Part shown: piece by piece, positions 43,158-51,672 of the stretch
How the letters are laid out: each line of letters begins with the position of its first letter
Numbering within the stretch: position 1 is the stretch's first letter
Source of the DNA: VRUE01 sp963737575
GTDB lineage: Bacteria; Actinomycetota; Thermoleophilia; Solirubrobacterales; 70-9
Assembly (NCBI GenBank): GCA_963737575.1
Contig: CAVTTJ010000004.1
Location: 1-64,000 of the forward strand
DNA length: 64,000 nucleotides
Direction: 5' to 3'
Program-made: the position numbers and the translations under genes
Notes under the pieces: model-generated
What the model saw: the letters and a program-made list of their open reading frames with translations, nothing else
Told to the model about the DNA's origin: nothing
Databases searched by the model: none

Positions 43158-45196
43158 GGTCCATCCTCCAAACAGTCCATGTGGATGATGTGCCACTCGT
43201 CGACTCTTGCCCGGACACCCGGAGGGACTACAACAGTCGAGTCGAGCTGCTCTATGACGGCCGGCCCTTGTAGGGCGGTTCCCGCACTAAGTTCGCCTCG
43301 GTCGTAAACGGGCGTACTGACGTAGCCACCAAGCTCGGTGAACCACACCTCGCGTGATTGACTCGGCGACGGGTCGACGTTAGCGTCTGCTTCCTCGCGT
43401 TGTAGTTCGGGCTTCCGAGTTATTCCGACTGCGCGCACGGCGAGCTGGTAGATCTCAACGGGAGCTCCTCGCTGGCTGTAGGCGAACTGGCGCTCGTGCT
43501 CGCGATGGAACTCCTCGATCAGTCGGTCGTAACTTCCGCTCAAACCATCGAGCTCCACCGTGAGCGAGCGCCACTGACCGACATACCGCATCGCGATCTG
43601 CCGCGACAGGCTCATTTGCGACTCTGGCACACCCTCCGCGTCAAGGCGCTCCTTAGCCTCCTCCTCGAGGGCGACAAACTCGTGCTCGAGGTCGGCGGTG
43701 TCGATGTCGGAAAACGGCTCTAGGTACATGGCCGAGAGGTCGTGGCGGATGTCCACCAGGAGACAGCCGAGCGCCGAGGCAATCCCAGGGTTAGGAGGGA
43801 CGATGACCCTGGGAATCGACAGCTCTTTCGCCAGAGCGGCTCCGTGCAGAGGCCCGGCGCCGCCAAAGACGACCAACGTAAAGTCACGAGGATCGTAGCC
43901 GCGGCGAATCGAAATGAGGCGGACCGCATCGGCCATATTGGCGTTCGCGACGGTCAGTATGGCGCTCGCGGCCTCCGCCGAATCCATGCCCAGCTTCTTG
44001 GCGATCTTCGCCTCGATCGCACCCCGAGCCGCCTCGACATCCAAGATAAGTGAGCCGCCGAGGAGACCGGGCCCCAATCGACCGAGGACGAGGTTTGCGT
44101 CGGTGTTCGTGGGCTGGGAGCCACCTTGGCAGTAACAGACCGGCCCCGGCACGGCGCCTGCCGACTGGGGACCGTTGCGGAGGCCGCCGGCCTCGTCGAT
44201 CCACGCGAGGGAGCCACCTCCGGCGCCGATTGTGAGAATCTCGATACTGGGAACGAGTAGGGGGTGGCCGAACTCGACGCTCCATTCATTCGTCGTGCGC
44301 ATCTCTCCTTCGTACACCTGGGAGATGTCGGTGCTGGTGCCACCCATGTCCAAGCCGATGGCGTTCTCGTATCCGGCGAGCTTGGCGAGGTGGCGGCACG
44401 CTATCGCGCCCGCGGCCAAGCCGGAGGCGGCCATGCGCACCGCGTAGCGTCCCGCGGTTGCGCCGGTCATCACCCCGCCTCCCGAGTGGAGGAGAAGAAG
44501 GTCACCCTCGTAACCGTCGGCGCCAAGCTCAACTTCAAGCCGGTTGACATATCCGGAAATCAGCGGCGAAAGCACGGCGTTCGTGGCAGTGGTGCTGAAA
44601 CGCTCGTACTCGAAAATCTCCGGCAGGATGTCACTCGATGCGCAAACAGTGACCCCTGGTAGCTCCTCGGTGAGCAGATCCCGCATGCGTCGCTCGTTCT
44701 CGGGGTTTGCGTGTGCGTTGATGAAGCAAACTGCGACCGACTCGACTTCGCGCACCCGCAGGATCCTCGCGACCTCGCGCGCCCCATCCTCGTCGAGGGG
44801 CTCGACTATCTTCCCTGAATAATCGACCCGCTCGCTCACCTCGAGACGATCACGACGGCGGATATAGGGTCCAGAGACATCCTTGTATGCGTCCCAAAGG
44901 TCCTCTTTTGTGCCACGCCGGATCTCTAGGACGTCCCGGAACCCCTTAGTGGTCACCATCGCAGCCGCGGGAAAGGATCGCGTAATCAGTGCGTTCGTCG
45001 CCACGGTCGTGCCGTGGGAGAACAAAGCAACCTCGGAGAGATCGACACCGAGCGAGCGGACGGCATCCATGACACCAAGCATCGGGTCCTCGGGGGTCGA
45101 CGGTACCTTGCCGACCCGGAGCTCCGAAGTTCGCTCGTCAAGGATGACGATGTCGGTGAATGTCCCGCCCACATCTACTGCGACTCGCGCGGACAA
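43154..45196 (-). CDS. Hydantoinase A / oxoprolinase-type subunit
   Basis: 680 residues. ASKHA-type ATP sites: VAVDVGGTFTDIVILDERT at the N-terminus and NAIGLDMGGTSTDISQVYEG; also LFSHGTTVATNALITR, RRGTKEDLWDAYKD, GGAGPLHGAALAKELSIPRV and a C-terminal beta-rich part. It phosphorylates the substrate for the B subunit. A lactam, hydantoin or ketone could be the target. It follows the enolase-superfamily gene after 16 bases and belongs to the BKACE-led operon. Confidence 0.9.
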   Translation of the reverse strand: MSARVAVDVGGTFTDIVILDERTSELRVGKVPSTPEDPMLGVMDAVRSLGVDLSEVALFSHGTTVATNALITRSFPAAAMVTTKGFRDVLEIRRGTKEDLWDAYKDVSGPYIRRRDRLEVSERVDYSGKIVEPLDEDGAREVARILRVREVESVAVCFINAHANPENERRMRDLLTEELPGVTVCASSDILPEIFEYERFSTTATNAVLSPLISGYVNRLEVELGADGYEGDLLLLHSGGGVMTGATAGRYAVRMAASGLAAGAIACRHLAKLAGYENAIGLDMGGTSTDISQVYEGEMRTTNEWSVEFGHPLLVPSIEILTIGAGGGSLAWIDEAGGLRNGPQSAGAVPGPVCYCQGGSQPTNTDANLVLGRLGPGLLGGSLILDVEAARGAIEAKIAKKLGMDSAEAASAILTVANANMADAVRLISIRRGYDPRDFTLVVFGGAGPLHGAALAKELSIPRVIVPPNPGIASALGCLLVDIRHDLSAMYLEPFSDIDTADLEHEFVALEEEAKERLDAEGVPESQMSLSRQIAMRYVGQWRSLTVELDGLSGSYDRLIEEFHREHERQFAYSQRGAPVEIYQLAVRAVGITRKPELQREEADANVDPSPSQSREVWFTELGGYVSTPVYDRGELSAGTALQGPAVIEQLDSTVVVPPGVRARVDEWHIIHMDCLEDGP

Positions 45197-45212
45197 ATGT
45201 CAAGCTCCCATC

Positions 45213-46376
45213 TCAGACTTCTCGCATTACCGCGAACAAATTAGACTTCGCCTCGAAACCGACTCCTGGCATGTCTGGCAGAGCAACCGCTCCGTCTTCG
45301 ACCTCGATTCCGTCCGCAAAACCGCCGAAGGGCTGGAATACGCCAGGATAGGACTCGTTGCCACCTAGACCGAGACCCGCGGCGATCGAAAGCCCGAACT
45401 GATGGCCGCCATGAGGTATCAGGGCTCTGCGGCTGAACCCGTGGTCCTCGATAGCGGCGAGCGTCCGAAGGTATTCGGTGAGCCCATAGCTCAAGGCAGG
45501 ATCCATTTGCAGGATGTCGAGGTTTGGCCGCATCCCGCCGAAGCGGACGAGGTTACGCACGTCGGGCATCGAGAAGAGGTTCTCACCTGTCGCCAGTGGG
45601 TGGGAGTAGTGATTGACGAGTTCGGCATTCAATTGATAGTCGAGGGGGTCTCCGGCCTCCTCGTACCAGCGCAGGTTGTAGGGCTCGATTGCCTTTCCAA
45701 CCTTGATCGCTTCTTCGAGGTCGAAGCGACCATTTGCATCGACGGCGAGGCGCGCTCCGTCGCCTTCGAGCAATTCCAAGGCGGCTTCGATCCGGGACTG
45801 GTCCTCCGCCAGCGGAGCGCCGCCGATCTTCATCTTCACCGACGTGTATCCGACGTCGAGGTACCCCTTGAACTCCTCGACGAGCGCAGCGGCGTCCTTC
45901 CCTGGGTAGTAGTAACCGCCGGCGGCGTATACCTGTACGGTCGGGTCCCAGTTGCCATTATTGTACGTGTCGGCAAGCAGTCGGTACAGCGGCACCCCCG
46001 CGATCTTGGCGACGACGTCCCAGATCGCCATGTCGAGCACACCCACAGCGACCGAGCGCTCGCCGTGACCGCCGGGCTTCTCGTTGGTCATCAGCACCGA
46101 CCAGATCGCCCCCGGGTCGAAGTTCGCGGAGTGTGCATCCAGAAGGTCCGAGGGCTCGGCGCTCAGTAGCCGCGGGATGAAGCGCTCACGGAGGAGCCCG
46201 CTCTGTGCGTAGCGTCCATTTGAGTTGAACCCGTATCCGGTGATCGTTTTGCCGTCTCGGATCACATCGGTTTCGATAGCAACGACCGAGGCAGTCATCT
46301 GGCTGAAGTCGATGTAGGCGTTGGCGATCTCTGAAGCGATTGGGACCGCTCGCTCGCGCACCGCGACGATCCGCAT
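45213..46376 (-). CDS. Enolase-superfamily enzyme (mandelate racemase / muconate lactonizing type)
   Basis: 387 residues. N-terminal capping domain, then the barrel with base motif SVKMKIGG (KxK), metal ligands Asp in RLAVDANGRFD, Glu in RWYEEAGDP, Glu in ATGENLF, and the His of HGGHQFG, i.e. the Asp-Glu-Glu triad plus a KxK and a His as in the mandelate-racemase subgroup that dehydrates or epimerises sugar acids and acid/amino-acid substrates. TGATG overlap with the BKACE gene. Exact reaction open. Confidence 0.85.
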   Translation of the reverse strand: MRIVAVRERAVPIASEIANAYIDFSQMTASVVAIETDVIRDGKTITGYGFNSNGRYAQSGLLRERFIPRLLSAEPSDLLDAHSANFDPGAIWSVLMTNEKPGGHGERSVAVGVLDMAIWDVVAKIAGVPLYRLLADTYNNGNWDPTVQVYAAGGYYYPGKDAAALVEEFKGYLDVGYTSVKMKIGGAPLAEDQSRIEAALELLEGDGARLAVDANGRFDLEEAIKVGKAIEPYNLRWYEEAGDPLDYQLNAELVNHYSHPLATGENLFSMPDVRNLVRFGGMRPNLDILQMDPALSYGLTEYLRTLAAIEDHGFSRRALIPHGGHQFGLSIAAGLGLGGNESYPGVFQPFGGFADGIEVEDGAVALPDMPGVGFEAKSNLFAVMREV

Positions 46377-47272
46377 CAGGAGCCGTCACCCTTGTCGAAA
46401 ACTTCTCGGGCGCCGCGCTTTCCCCCGTCCGAGACCGCATCTTTGCGCTCAGCAATTCGGAGCAGCTCTCGCGCCTCGTCGGCCGAGGCAACGGGGCGCC
46501 CGATCTGTTCGGCTATCCGAACAATCCGCTCCACCATTTGGCCGTTACTTTCAGCGAGAACACCCTTTTCGTAGTAAACGTTGTCCTCGAGTCCGGTCCG
46601 AACATGTCCACCGAAAGCCAGGCTGAAAAGATTCACCGTCAGTTGATTACGACCTACGCCCAAAGCACTCCAGAAAGCGCCGGCCGGAAGCCGGCCGACC
46701 AAATAGGCCATGGTCTGGGCGTCGGCGGCGGCGCCGCCCTTCACTCCGAGACAGAGCTGCCAGACCCCCGGCCCGTCGATCAGGCCTTCTTCGATTAGAC
46801 GCCTACCGTTCAGAACCATCCCAGAATCGAACACCTCAATCTCAGGGATTACCGATCGGGTCTTCATCTCCCCCGCGGTGTCCCTCAAAAAGCAGAAAGG
46901 GTTCTCGAACACCCGCTCATCTCCGAAGTTGATGGAGCCGCAGTCGAGACTCGCCATTTCGGGGTCCAGCTCGAGGCACGCGGTACGTTCGTCCAGATTG
47001 GCCCGGCCGCCGGCACTGCCAGTGCTGAGATTGAGAATTGCCTCGCAGCCGCTATCCCGAATCCGCTCTACGAGGATCCGGAAAATCTCACCATCCTGCG
47101 TGGGTGTGCCCGTCTCGTCTCGCGCGTGTAGATGCACGATCGCTGCCCCAGCTCTCCAGCTTTCGACCGCAGCATCAACGATCTCACCAGCGCTCAACGG
47201 AATGTGCGGAGTCTGGTCTGACGAGGTGACGCTGCCGGTGATAGCGGCAGTTATGACGACGGGGTGCGGCAA
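46376..47272 (-). CDS. BKACE-family beta-keto acid cleavage enzyme (DUF849)
   Basis: 298 residues from TTG 47272, with a perfect AGGAGG six bases upstream. PVVITAAITGSV at the N-terminus, IVHLHARDETGTPTQDGEIF (zinc HxH), ILNLSTGSAGG, SLDCGSINFGD and a C-terminal GHVRTGLEDNVYYEKG match the 3-keto-5-aminohexanoate cleavage family, which condenses a beta-keto acid with acetyl-CoA to give acetoacetate and a new acyl-CoA. First gene of the operon with the enolase-type enzyme and HyuAB. The identity of the beta-keto acid is unknown. Confidence 0.88.
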   Translation of the reverse strand: MPHPVVITAAITGSVTSSDQTPHIPLSAGEIVDAAVESWRAGAAIVHLHARDETGTPTQDGEIFRILVERIRDSGCEAILNLSTGSAGGRANLDERTACLELDPEMASLDCGSINFGDERVFENPFCFLRDTAGEMKTRSVIPEIEVFDSGMVLNGRRLIEEGLIDGPGVWQLCLGVKGGAAADAQTMAYLVGRLPAGAFWSALGVGRNQLTVNLFSLAFGGHVRTGLEDNVYYEKGVLAESNGQMVERIVRIAEQIGRPVASADEARELLRIAERKDAVSDGGKRGAREVFDKGDGS

Positions 47273-48074
47273 AGTCGCCTCCTTTATCGGAGGGGAGCGT
47301 ACGAACCGCGTCTTTCACAAGCAACGTCCAAGATGTGCAGAGGATCCCTTAGGCCTACTCAAGTCGGTTCGCGGAGTGCCGGCGGGCGTAAAGTGCCACA
47401 GTCTGTGGATCAGAGATCCTCGCATTCCGATCTCTCCGCCGAAGACGCGCTCGACAGCCGCGGCGCGCCGCGCCGAGTGGTAGCCGAGGACTCGACGCGG
47501 CGATCGCGTTTACGAAACCCAGGCCGGCCTTGATCGGCGCTGAGCGCCTCCACAGATCGAGGTCTGAGATTCCGATGCTCGAAAGGCCGAACCCCGTCTC
47601 TTGAGCGAGCGCAATGGCTGTCGCCTCATTGGCGACGCGGCCTACGCCGGCGGACGGGCCGAAGGTCTCCTCGCGGAGAATCGGCGCCATCGTGGATCGG
47701 CGATCATCCCGGCGGTCCTGCTGGCAGGCATGATCAATGTCTTGGATGTCCCCTCGCCGGCACCGGCCTGCCAATATCTGGAGCAGTGACGCTCTCAGAG
47801 ACCAAAAAAACCGCCAGTACCCGCAGCGTCGTCGATCACGAGCAATACTGCCCTATTCCACTCTCAGGCCTTGAGCGCCTTCATCTTTGACGACGATTGT
47901 GCGTTCGCCTGTCGCATCATCACCGAGCGCATCACCAACGACCTGCTTGATAGGGACGATCACCCACCGCGCGCTTCAGGTCTCCCATTTCTTTCAACGT
48001 CACCACGGAAGGGATCGAGTTGCTGGCCGATGTGTTCGACTGAGATCTTGACGAGCAAGCGATCAAATGCGTAC
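47273..48074. other. Divergent intergenic region with an aldehyde dehydrogenase remnant
   Basis: Lies between the BKACE operon and the PucR gene. Apart from the ALDH fragment at 47459-47690 it shows no intact gene. Promoters for both directions should be here, but no consensus pair is obvious. Confidence 0.45.
47459..47690 (-). pseudogene. Succinate-semialdehyde-dehydrogenase-like C-terminal fragment
   Basis: MAPILREETFGPSAGVGRVA, EATAIALAQETGFGLSS, GLGFVNAIAASSPRLPLG match the last quarter of class NAD(P) aldehyde dehydrogenases (PILxEETFGPV...ANxTxFGL...VNxxVxSxPxLPFGG). The catalytic Cys region and cofactor domain are missing, and after PRLPLG the frame is lost. A remnant; it may mark what the PucR region once controlled. 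Confidence 0.7.
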
Positions 48075-49742
48075 ATGCTCCCGGCGATCACCGTCGCCGA
48101 TGCTCTCGAGCTCGATGTCCTCATCGAAGGTCAGGCCATCGTCCTTGCGGGTGAAGGGAATCTCGACCGCCGCATTCGCTGGGCTCATATCTCTGACCTG
48201 CCGACAGCCGCCCCGACGCTGCGCGGCGGCGAGCTTCTTCTAACTCACGGTTTGGGATTGCGGCAGAGCGAGTCGCTTCAGCGCCGATACGTCCGCGACC
48301 TCGAGCAAGTGCCGATCGCCGGGCTGGTAATCGAGCTTGGCCGTGGCTTCGACCGCCCCCCGGTCGCCATGGTCGAGGAGGCCCGGAATTCCGGATTACC
48401 GATGATCGCTCTGAGAAAGCGAATCAGGTTCGTCGACCTCACCGAGCAGGTTCACGGAGAGATCTTGCGGCGTCACTACCGGGAGGTGGACACGGCGCAG
48501 GAGTTGGGTCGGGAGCTGATGGAGGTAACCAGAGCAGGAGGTGGCCTGCGGCCATTACTGCGAGCCCTCTCTGAGGGATTGCGGAATCCAGTCGTGCTAG
48601 AGGATGCTGCACACCAAGTTCTCGACTATGCAAGTTACGATGCTGATCCCGCGCCAGTTATCAGCGATTGGGCCTCCCACTCGCATCTGTCGCATCAGGA
48701 CCAAGAATCGACTGGCCGCACAGACGAGCATCGGGGGCGCGGCTGTGCGAGTGAGCAGATCGTCCTGCGTAGTCTCCCCTGGGGTCGGATTCACGTCCTC
48801 GAAATCGACACGGAGCTCGGGCCTCGAGCGCCAGTGGCAGTCCAGTACTGCGCGCTGGCGGTGGCGCTAACCCTTTTGGAAGAAGCGCATCCGTCCAGCC
48901 TCGCCGAGCACGTCGGCGGCAATCTGGTCGCCGAGGTGATGGCCGGCACCCTCTCGCCGGCCGAAGTTATCGACCGCTCGCGGGTGCTCGGCTGCGATTT
49001 GAGTAAGAGCGTGGCTGCGATCGCAATCGAAATGGTTGAAATTGACGGGGATGCACCGTCCCAGCGCGAGAGTCGATTGGCGCTCGAGCGTCTGTCCAGG
49101 AAAACATTGCGGGGGGTTCGCTCCGCAGGCGGGAACTCTCTTTCGCATCTGCCCGATGACTCGCGCTCCCTCCTCCTCCTCGTCGGCGCTGGCTCGAAGC
49201 AACAGCTAAGCAACGTTTTGGACGCGGTCGTCGGCGCCGTTTCCCGGGCGATAGACGAGACCTGGGTCGTACGCCTAGGGCTGAGCGAGCAGGCCGATGC
49301 GCGGCGACTCCCGGATGCAATTGAGCACGCCCAAGTGGCTGCCTCGCTCGCAGGCGGTACCGGACCCTTGCGCACAGCCAGCTACTCGAAGCTCGGGATC
49401 GAGCGCCTTTTCGTCAAACTCTCGGATGGACCGGAGCTCGCGTCCTATGTGGAGTCAGAGCTCGGGCCGATTCTCCAGCACGACGCCGTTAGCAAGATCG
49501 AACTGCTGCCGGTCCTCGAGACCTACCTTGCCGCCGGATGCAGCAAATCCGAGGCCGCCCGAGAACTCTTCATCAGTCGCCGCTCGCTCTACCACCGACT
49601 CGGCTCAATCGAAGCTTTGCTCGGATACTCGCTGGAAGAGGCCTCGACGCGTACGAGCTTGGAGGTAGCGATTCAGGCGCTTCGGACGTTGCAAAAGCGT
49701 CCGTTCGGTCCGAAGCGTTTCTCGACCCGCCGAAAAAGTTGA
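48075..49742 (+). CDS. PucR-family transcriptional regulator
   Basis: 555 residues from ATG 48075. N-terminal PucR domain: ITVADALELDVLIEGQAIVL, DRRIRWAHISDLPTAAPTLR, GGELLLTHGLGL. Middle region with GGDEF-like/GAF-like segments (ELGRELMEVTRAGGGLRPLL; CDLSKSVAAIAIEMVEID). C-terminal HTH_30: LLPVLETYLAAGCSKSEAAR + ELFISRRSLYHRLGSIE. PucR regulators activate purine, amine or amino-acid catabolism. Divergent from the BKACE/HyuAB operon, its likely target. The 3' end overlaps the integrase remnant on the other strand. The Lys/Arg-rich final residues may be altered by that junction. Confidence 0.87.
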   Translation: MLPAITVADALELDVLIEGQAIVLAGEGNLDRRIRWAHISDLPTAAPTLRGGELLLTHGLGLRQSESLQRRYVRDLEQVPIAGLVIELGRGFDRPPVAMVEEARNSGLPMIALRKRIRFVDLTEQVHGEILRRHYREVDTAQELGRELMEVTRAGGGLRPLLRALSEGLRNPVVLEDAAHQVLDYASYDADPAPVISDWASHSHLSHQDQESTGRTDEHRGRGCASEQIVLRSLPWGRIHVLEIDTELGPRAPVAVQYCALAVALTLLEEAHPSSLAEHVGGNLVAEVMAGTLSPAEVIDRSRVLGCDLSKSVAAIAIEMVEIDGDAPSQRESRLALERLSRKTLRGVRSAGGNSLSHLPDDSRSLLLLVGAGSKQQLSNVLDAVVGAVSRAIDETWVVRLGLSEQADARRLPDAIEHAQVAASLAGGTGPLRTASYSKLGIERLFVKLSDGPELASYVESELGPILQHDAVSKIELLPVLETYLAAGCSKSEAARELFISRRSLYHRLGSIEALLGYSLEEASTRTSLEVAIQALRTLQKRPFGPKRFSTRRKS

Positions 49743-49749
49743 GCAATCT

Positions 49750-50114
49750 CCGCTGAAAGCGACCTCGATCCACTCGCGCTCGCGCTCGGACGGCGCGTAG
49801 TCGGCATAGATCAACGTCGTCTTGAAGTCCCGGTGGCCCATCCACTCCTGCAGGGTGCGCATCGGCACCCCGACTGCCGCCCTGCGGGTGCCGAAGGTAT
49901 GCCGCAGATCATGGAATCGCACCTCGCGCACACCTGCTCGCCGCAGCGCCTCCTTGAAGCGCTTTCGGACCTTTGTTCGGTCAAGCGGCACTCCAAGCCG
50001 CGGATGGGCGAAGACCAGGTCATGGTCGCTTTGATAGGCGGAGGCCTGAAAGTGGCGCTCAAGCTCGCCGGCGAGATGGTCGGCAAGTGGAACTGAGCGC
50101 GCCCCCCGACGCGA
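49750..50114 (-). pseudogene. Tyrosine site-specific integrase, C-terminal fragment
   Basis: SRRGARSVPLADHLAGELER, FAHPRLGVPLDRTKVRKRFK, VRFHDLRHTFGTRRAAVGVP, LQEWMGHRDFKTTLIYADYA contain the catalytic HxxR (HDLRHTF), the second His (GHRDFK) and the nucleophile Tyr (IYADY). The core-binding domain and first catalytic Arg region are missing upstream, where sequence switches abruptly to a glycosyltransferase fragment on the other strand. Cannot be active alone. Confidence 0.8.
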
Positions 50115-50115
50115 C

Positions 50116-50424
50116 TTGGGTGCCTACGGCCTAATCGTCATCGAGGCGGCCGCCTATGGGACCCCGTGCGTGACTGTCGATGCGGCGGACAACGCGGCAA
50201 AGGAGCTGATCGTCGAGGGGGTGAACGGATTCGTGGTCAACGCGGGAAACGTCGGTGGGCTCGCTGATGCGATTGTCGAGGTGACACAGAGCGGTAATGG
50301 CCTCCGCGAGTCCACACAGCAGTGGTACCGCGACCACTGGCACGAATTGAGCATCGACAGCTCAGTAGAGCGGCTGGCCCAGCTCTACGAGCATCTTGTG
50401 AAGCCGCTTCACGTTGACGGCTAA
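50116..50424 (+). pseudogene. Group-1 (GT4) glycosyltransferase C-terminal fragment
   Basis: 102 codons from TTG: GAYGLIVIEAAAYGTPCVTV (E-x7-E type donor-binding region), NAAKELIVEGVNGFVVNAGN, GLADAIVEVTQ. This is only the last third of a GT-B glycosyltransferase; the acceptor domain is missing and the 5' edge directly abuts the integrase fragment. A rearrangement product. Confidence 0.7.
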
Positions 50425-50872
50425 CGCTCGTGAGAGGCGGCGGTTAGAGGGGTCGAGTTTGACGGTCTAACCAGACCCACCGCAGTAGCTTACGTAGTAG
50501 CCCATCGCCACAATCCCCCACACCACGCTGGAACCCCCTGGATGGAATTTAGCGCCCAGCCTTCCGGCCGACCAGGGCGGCTAATCCGACGACGCCGTGC
50601 CGCCGCTCGTTGCCTCAGCACCACGGCTTGACCCCAATGGGCAGGGGCCCTGCCCAATCGCCCCGGCACCCCCCGGCGATTTCCGCACTGCGGCGGGCTT
50701 CGCAGCCCCATGCGTTCGCCTGCTCGTCTCGCAGGCGCTCTTCCCGAAGTGTCGGTGACCCGCCGCCACTCGCCCTCGGCCATGACCATCGGCCCCCTCC
50801 GCGGCGATTCGCTCCTTCGGGACGAGCGGCCATATGTAGTTGTCGGTGGCCGGACGCTCGGCCACTACTCCA
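50425..50872. other. Gene-free stretch with repeat copy C2
   Basis: Contains the ~100-bp interspersed repeat (50634-50735) and otherwise short frames of no recognisable family on both strands. Confidence 0.45.
50634..50735. repeat. Interspersed ~100-bp repeat, copy C2
   Basis: Matches 22439-22541: TGGGCAGGGGCCCTGCCC near-palindrome, AATCGCCCCGGC, ATTTCCG, then GTTCGCCTGCTCGTC. It ends in a small hairpin CGCCTGC-TCGTCTC-GCAGGCG. On the minus strand both copies end in the same peptide RGDWAGPLPIG. Confidence 0.6.
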
Positions 50873-51160
50873 TCACACCATGCCGCCGGTGATGTTGATC
50901 GCCTGGCCGGTCATCTCGCTGGCGGCGTCGGGGGCGAGGAACTGGACGACCCCGGCGACGTGCTCGGGCTCCTGGAAGCGGCCCATCGGGATCCCCGACA
51001 TCCAACGCTCCTTGATCGAGTCCTGTTTCTCGCCGGTCATTTCTTCCTCCCAGACGTACTCGCGGTCCATCATCTCGGTGTTGACGATGCCCGGGCAGAC
51101 GCACTTGACGCGGATCGTCGGCGCGACTTCGAGGGCGACGCCCTTGGTCAGCAGGATCAC
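50873..51160 (-). pseudogene. SDR-family oxidoreductase, C-terminal fragment
   Basis: 95 residues: GVALEVAPTIRVKCVCPGIV + NTEMMDRE, IPMGRFQEPEHVAGVVQFLA, ASEMTGQAINITGGMV, the substrate loop and terminal strand of a classical SDR (sorbitol/gluconate-dehydrogenase type). The Rossmann motif and YxxxK catalytic residues are absent; upstream sequence is unrelated. A remnant. Confidence 0.75.
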
Positions 51161-51195
51161 CGCTGACGATCTGGCCGCCTACCACGCTTTAGCCG

Positions 51196-51471
51196 ATGAC
51201 ATCACATCGAAAGGAGCAACAGGTGGGCGTCCGTGAACTCCACGACCGGCTCAGCGCCTATCTGGAGATGGTGGAACGCGGTGATGAGGTGATCGTCACC
51301 CGGCGTGGAAAGCGGATCGCCCGTCTCAGCTCGATTGGCGTCGAGGATCCCTTCGAGGAGCTGAGCCGTCGTGGCCTGATCAGAATGCCCCGCCAACGTA
51401 GCACCCATAGGAAAACCTGCCTGAAGAGCAGCGGTTCGGTTTCGGATCTGGTCGCCGAGCAGCATCGCTGA
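51196..51471 (+). CDS. Phd/YefM-type antitoxin
   Basis: 91 residues. QQVGVRELHDRLSAYLEMVE, GDEVIVTRRGKRIARLSSIG give the Phd/YefM DNA-binding fold; the C-terminal tail (DPFEELSRRGLIRMP...GSVSDLVAEQHR) binds and neutralises a PIN toxin. It is nearly the same protein as that at 54409-54684. Its own toxin is truncated after ~20 codons, so it is an orphan that might still act on the paralogous toxin. Confidence 0.8.
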   Translation: MTSHRKEQQVGVRELHDRLSAYLEMVERGDEVIVTRRGKRIARLSSIGVEDPFEELSRRGLIRMPRQRSTHRKTCLKSSGSVSDLVAEQHR

Positions 51472-51575
51472 CCGACGATTTCGACACCTCGGCTTTGATC
51501 AATCTCGTCCTCGACGAGCCGGGCTCGGGACCCGCGCGCCGGCAAAGAACTCGATGCACATCCGGAAGCTCTTGA
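51468..51575 (+). pseudogene. Truncated PIN-domain toxin
   Basis: From CTG 51468 (CTGA overlap with the antitoxin stop): LTDDFDTSALINLVLDEPGS matches the first 20 residues of the toxin at 54681 (LTFYFDTSALVKLVIDEAGS), including the first metal-binding Asp. The sequence then changes to the reverse complement of an antitoxin gene start and stops at 51575. Confidence 0.7.
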
Positions 51576-51642
51576 TCTGGACGCTCGGCACAATGAGGAA
51601 ACTGGCGGCCGAAATGGCGCCAGGGCAAGCGAAGCGGCGGGA
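51553..51642 (-). repeat. Remnant of a FitA-like antitoxin start region
   Basis: Closely resembles 54226-54312, the first codons (GTG start, PSVQIK...) and operator of the intact antitoxin at 54036-54266, including TTGATCTGGACGCTCGGCAC and TGGCGCCA. Here the frame degenerates after ~7 codons and runs into the truncated PIN gene. Confidence 0.65.
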
Positions 51643-51672
51643 CTGATCGAAGGGCGCCATGTTTATGCCGAT

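Noticed and set aside
41157..45196. Acetone carboxylase or 5-oxoprolinase as a specific name for the HyuAB pair
   Set aside because: The motifs place the pair in the superfamily, but nothing visible separates hydantoinase, oxoprolinase and carboxylase activities.
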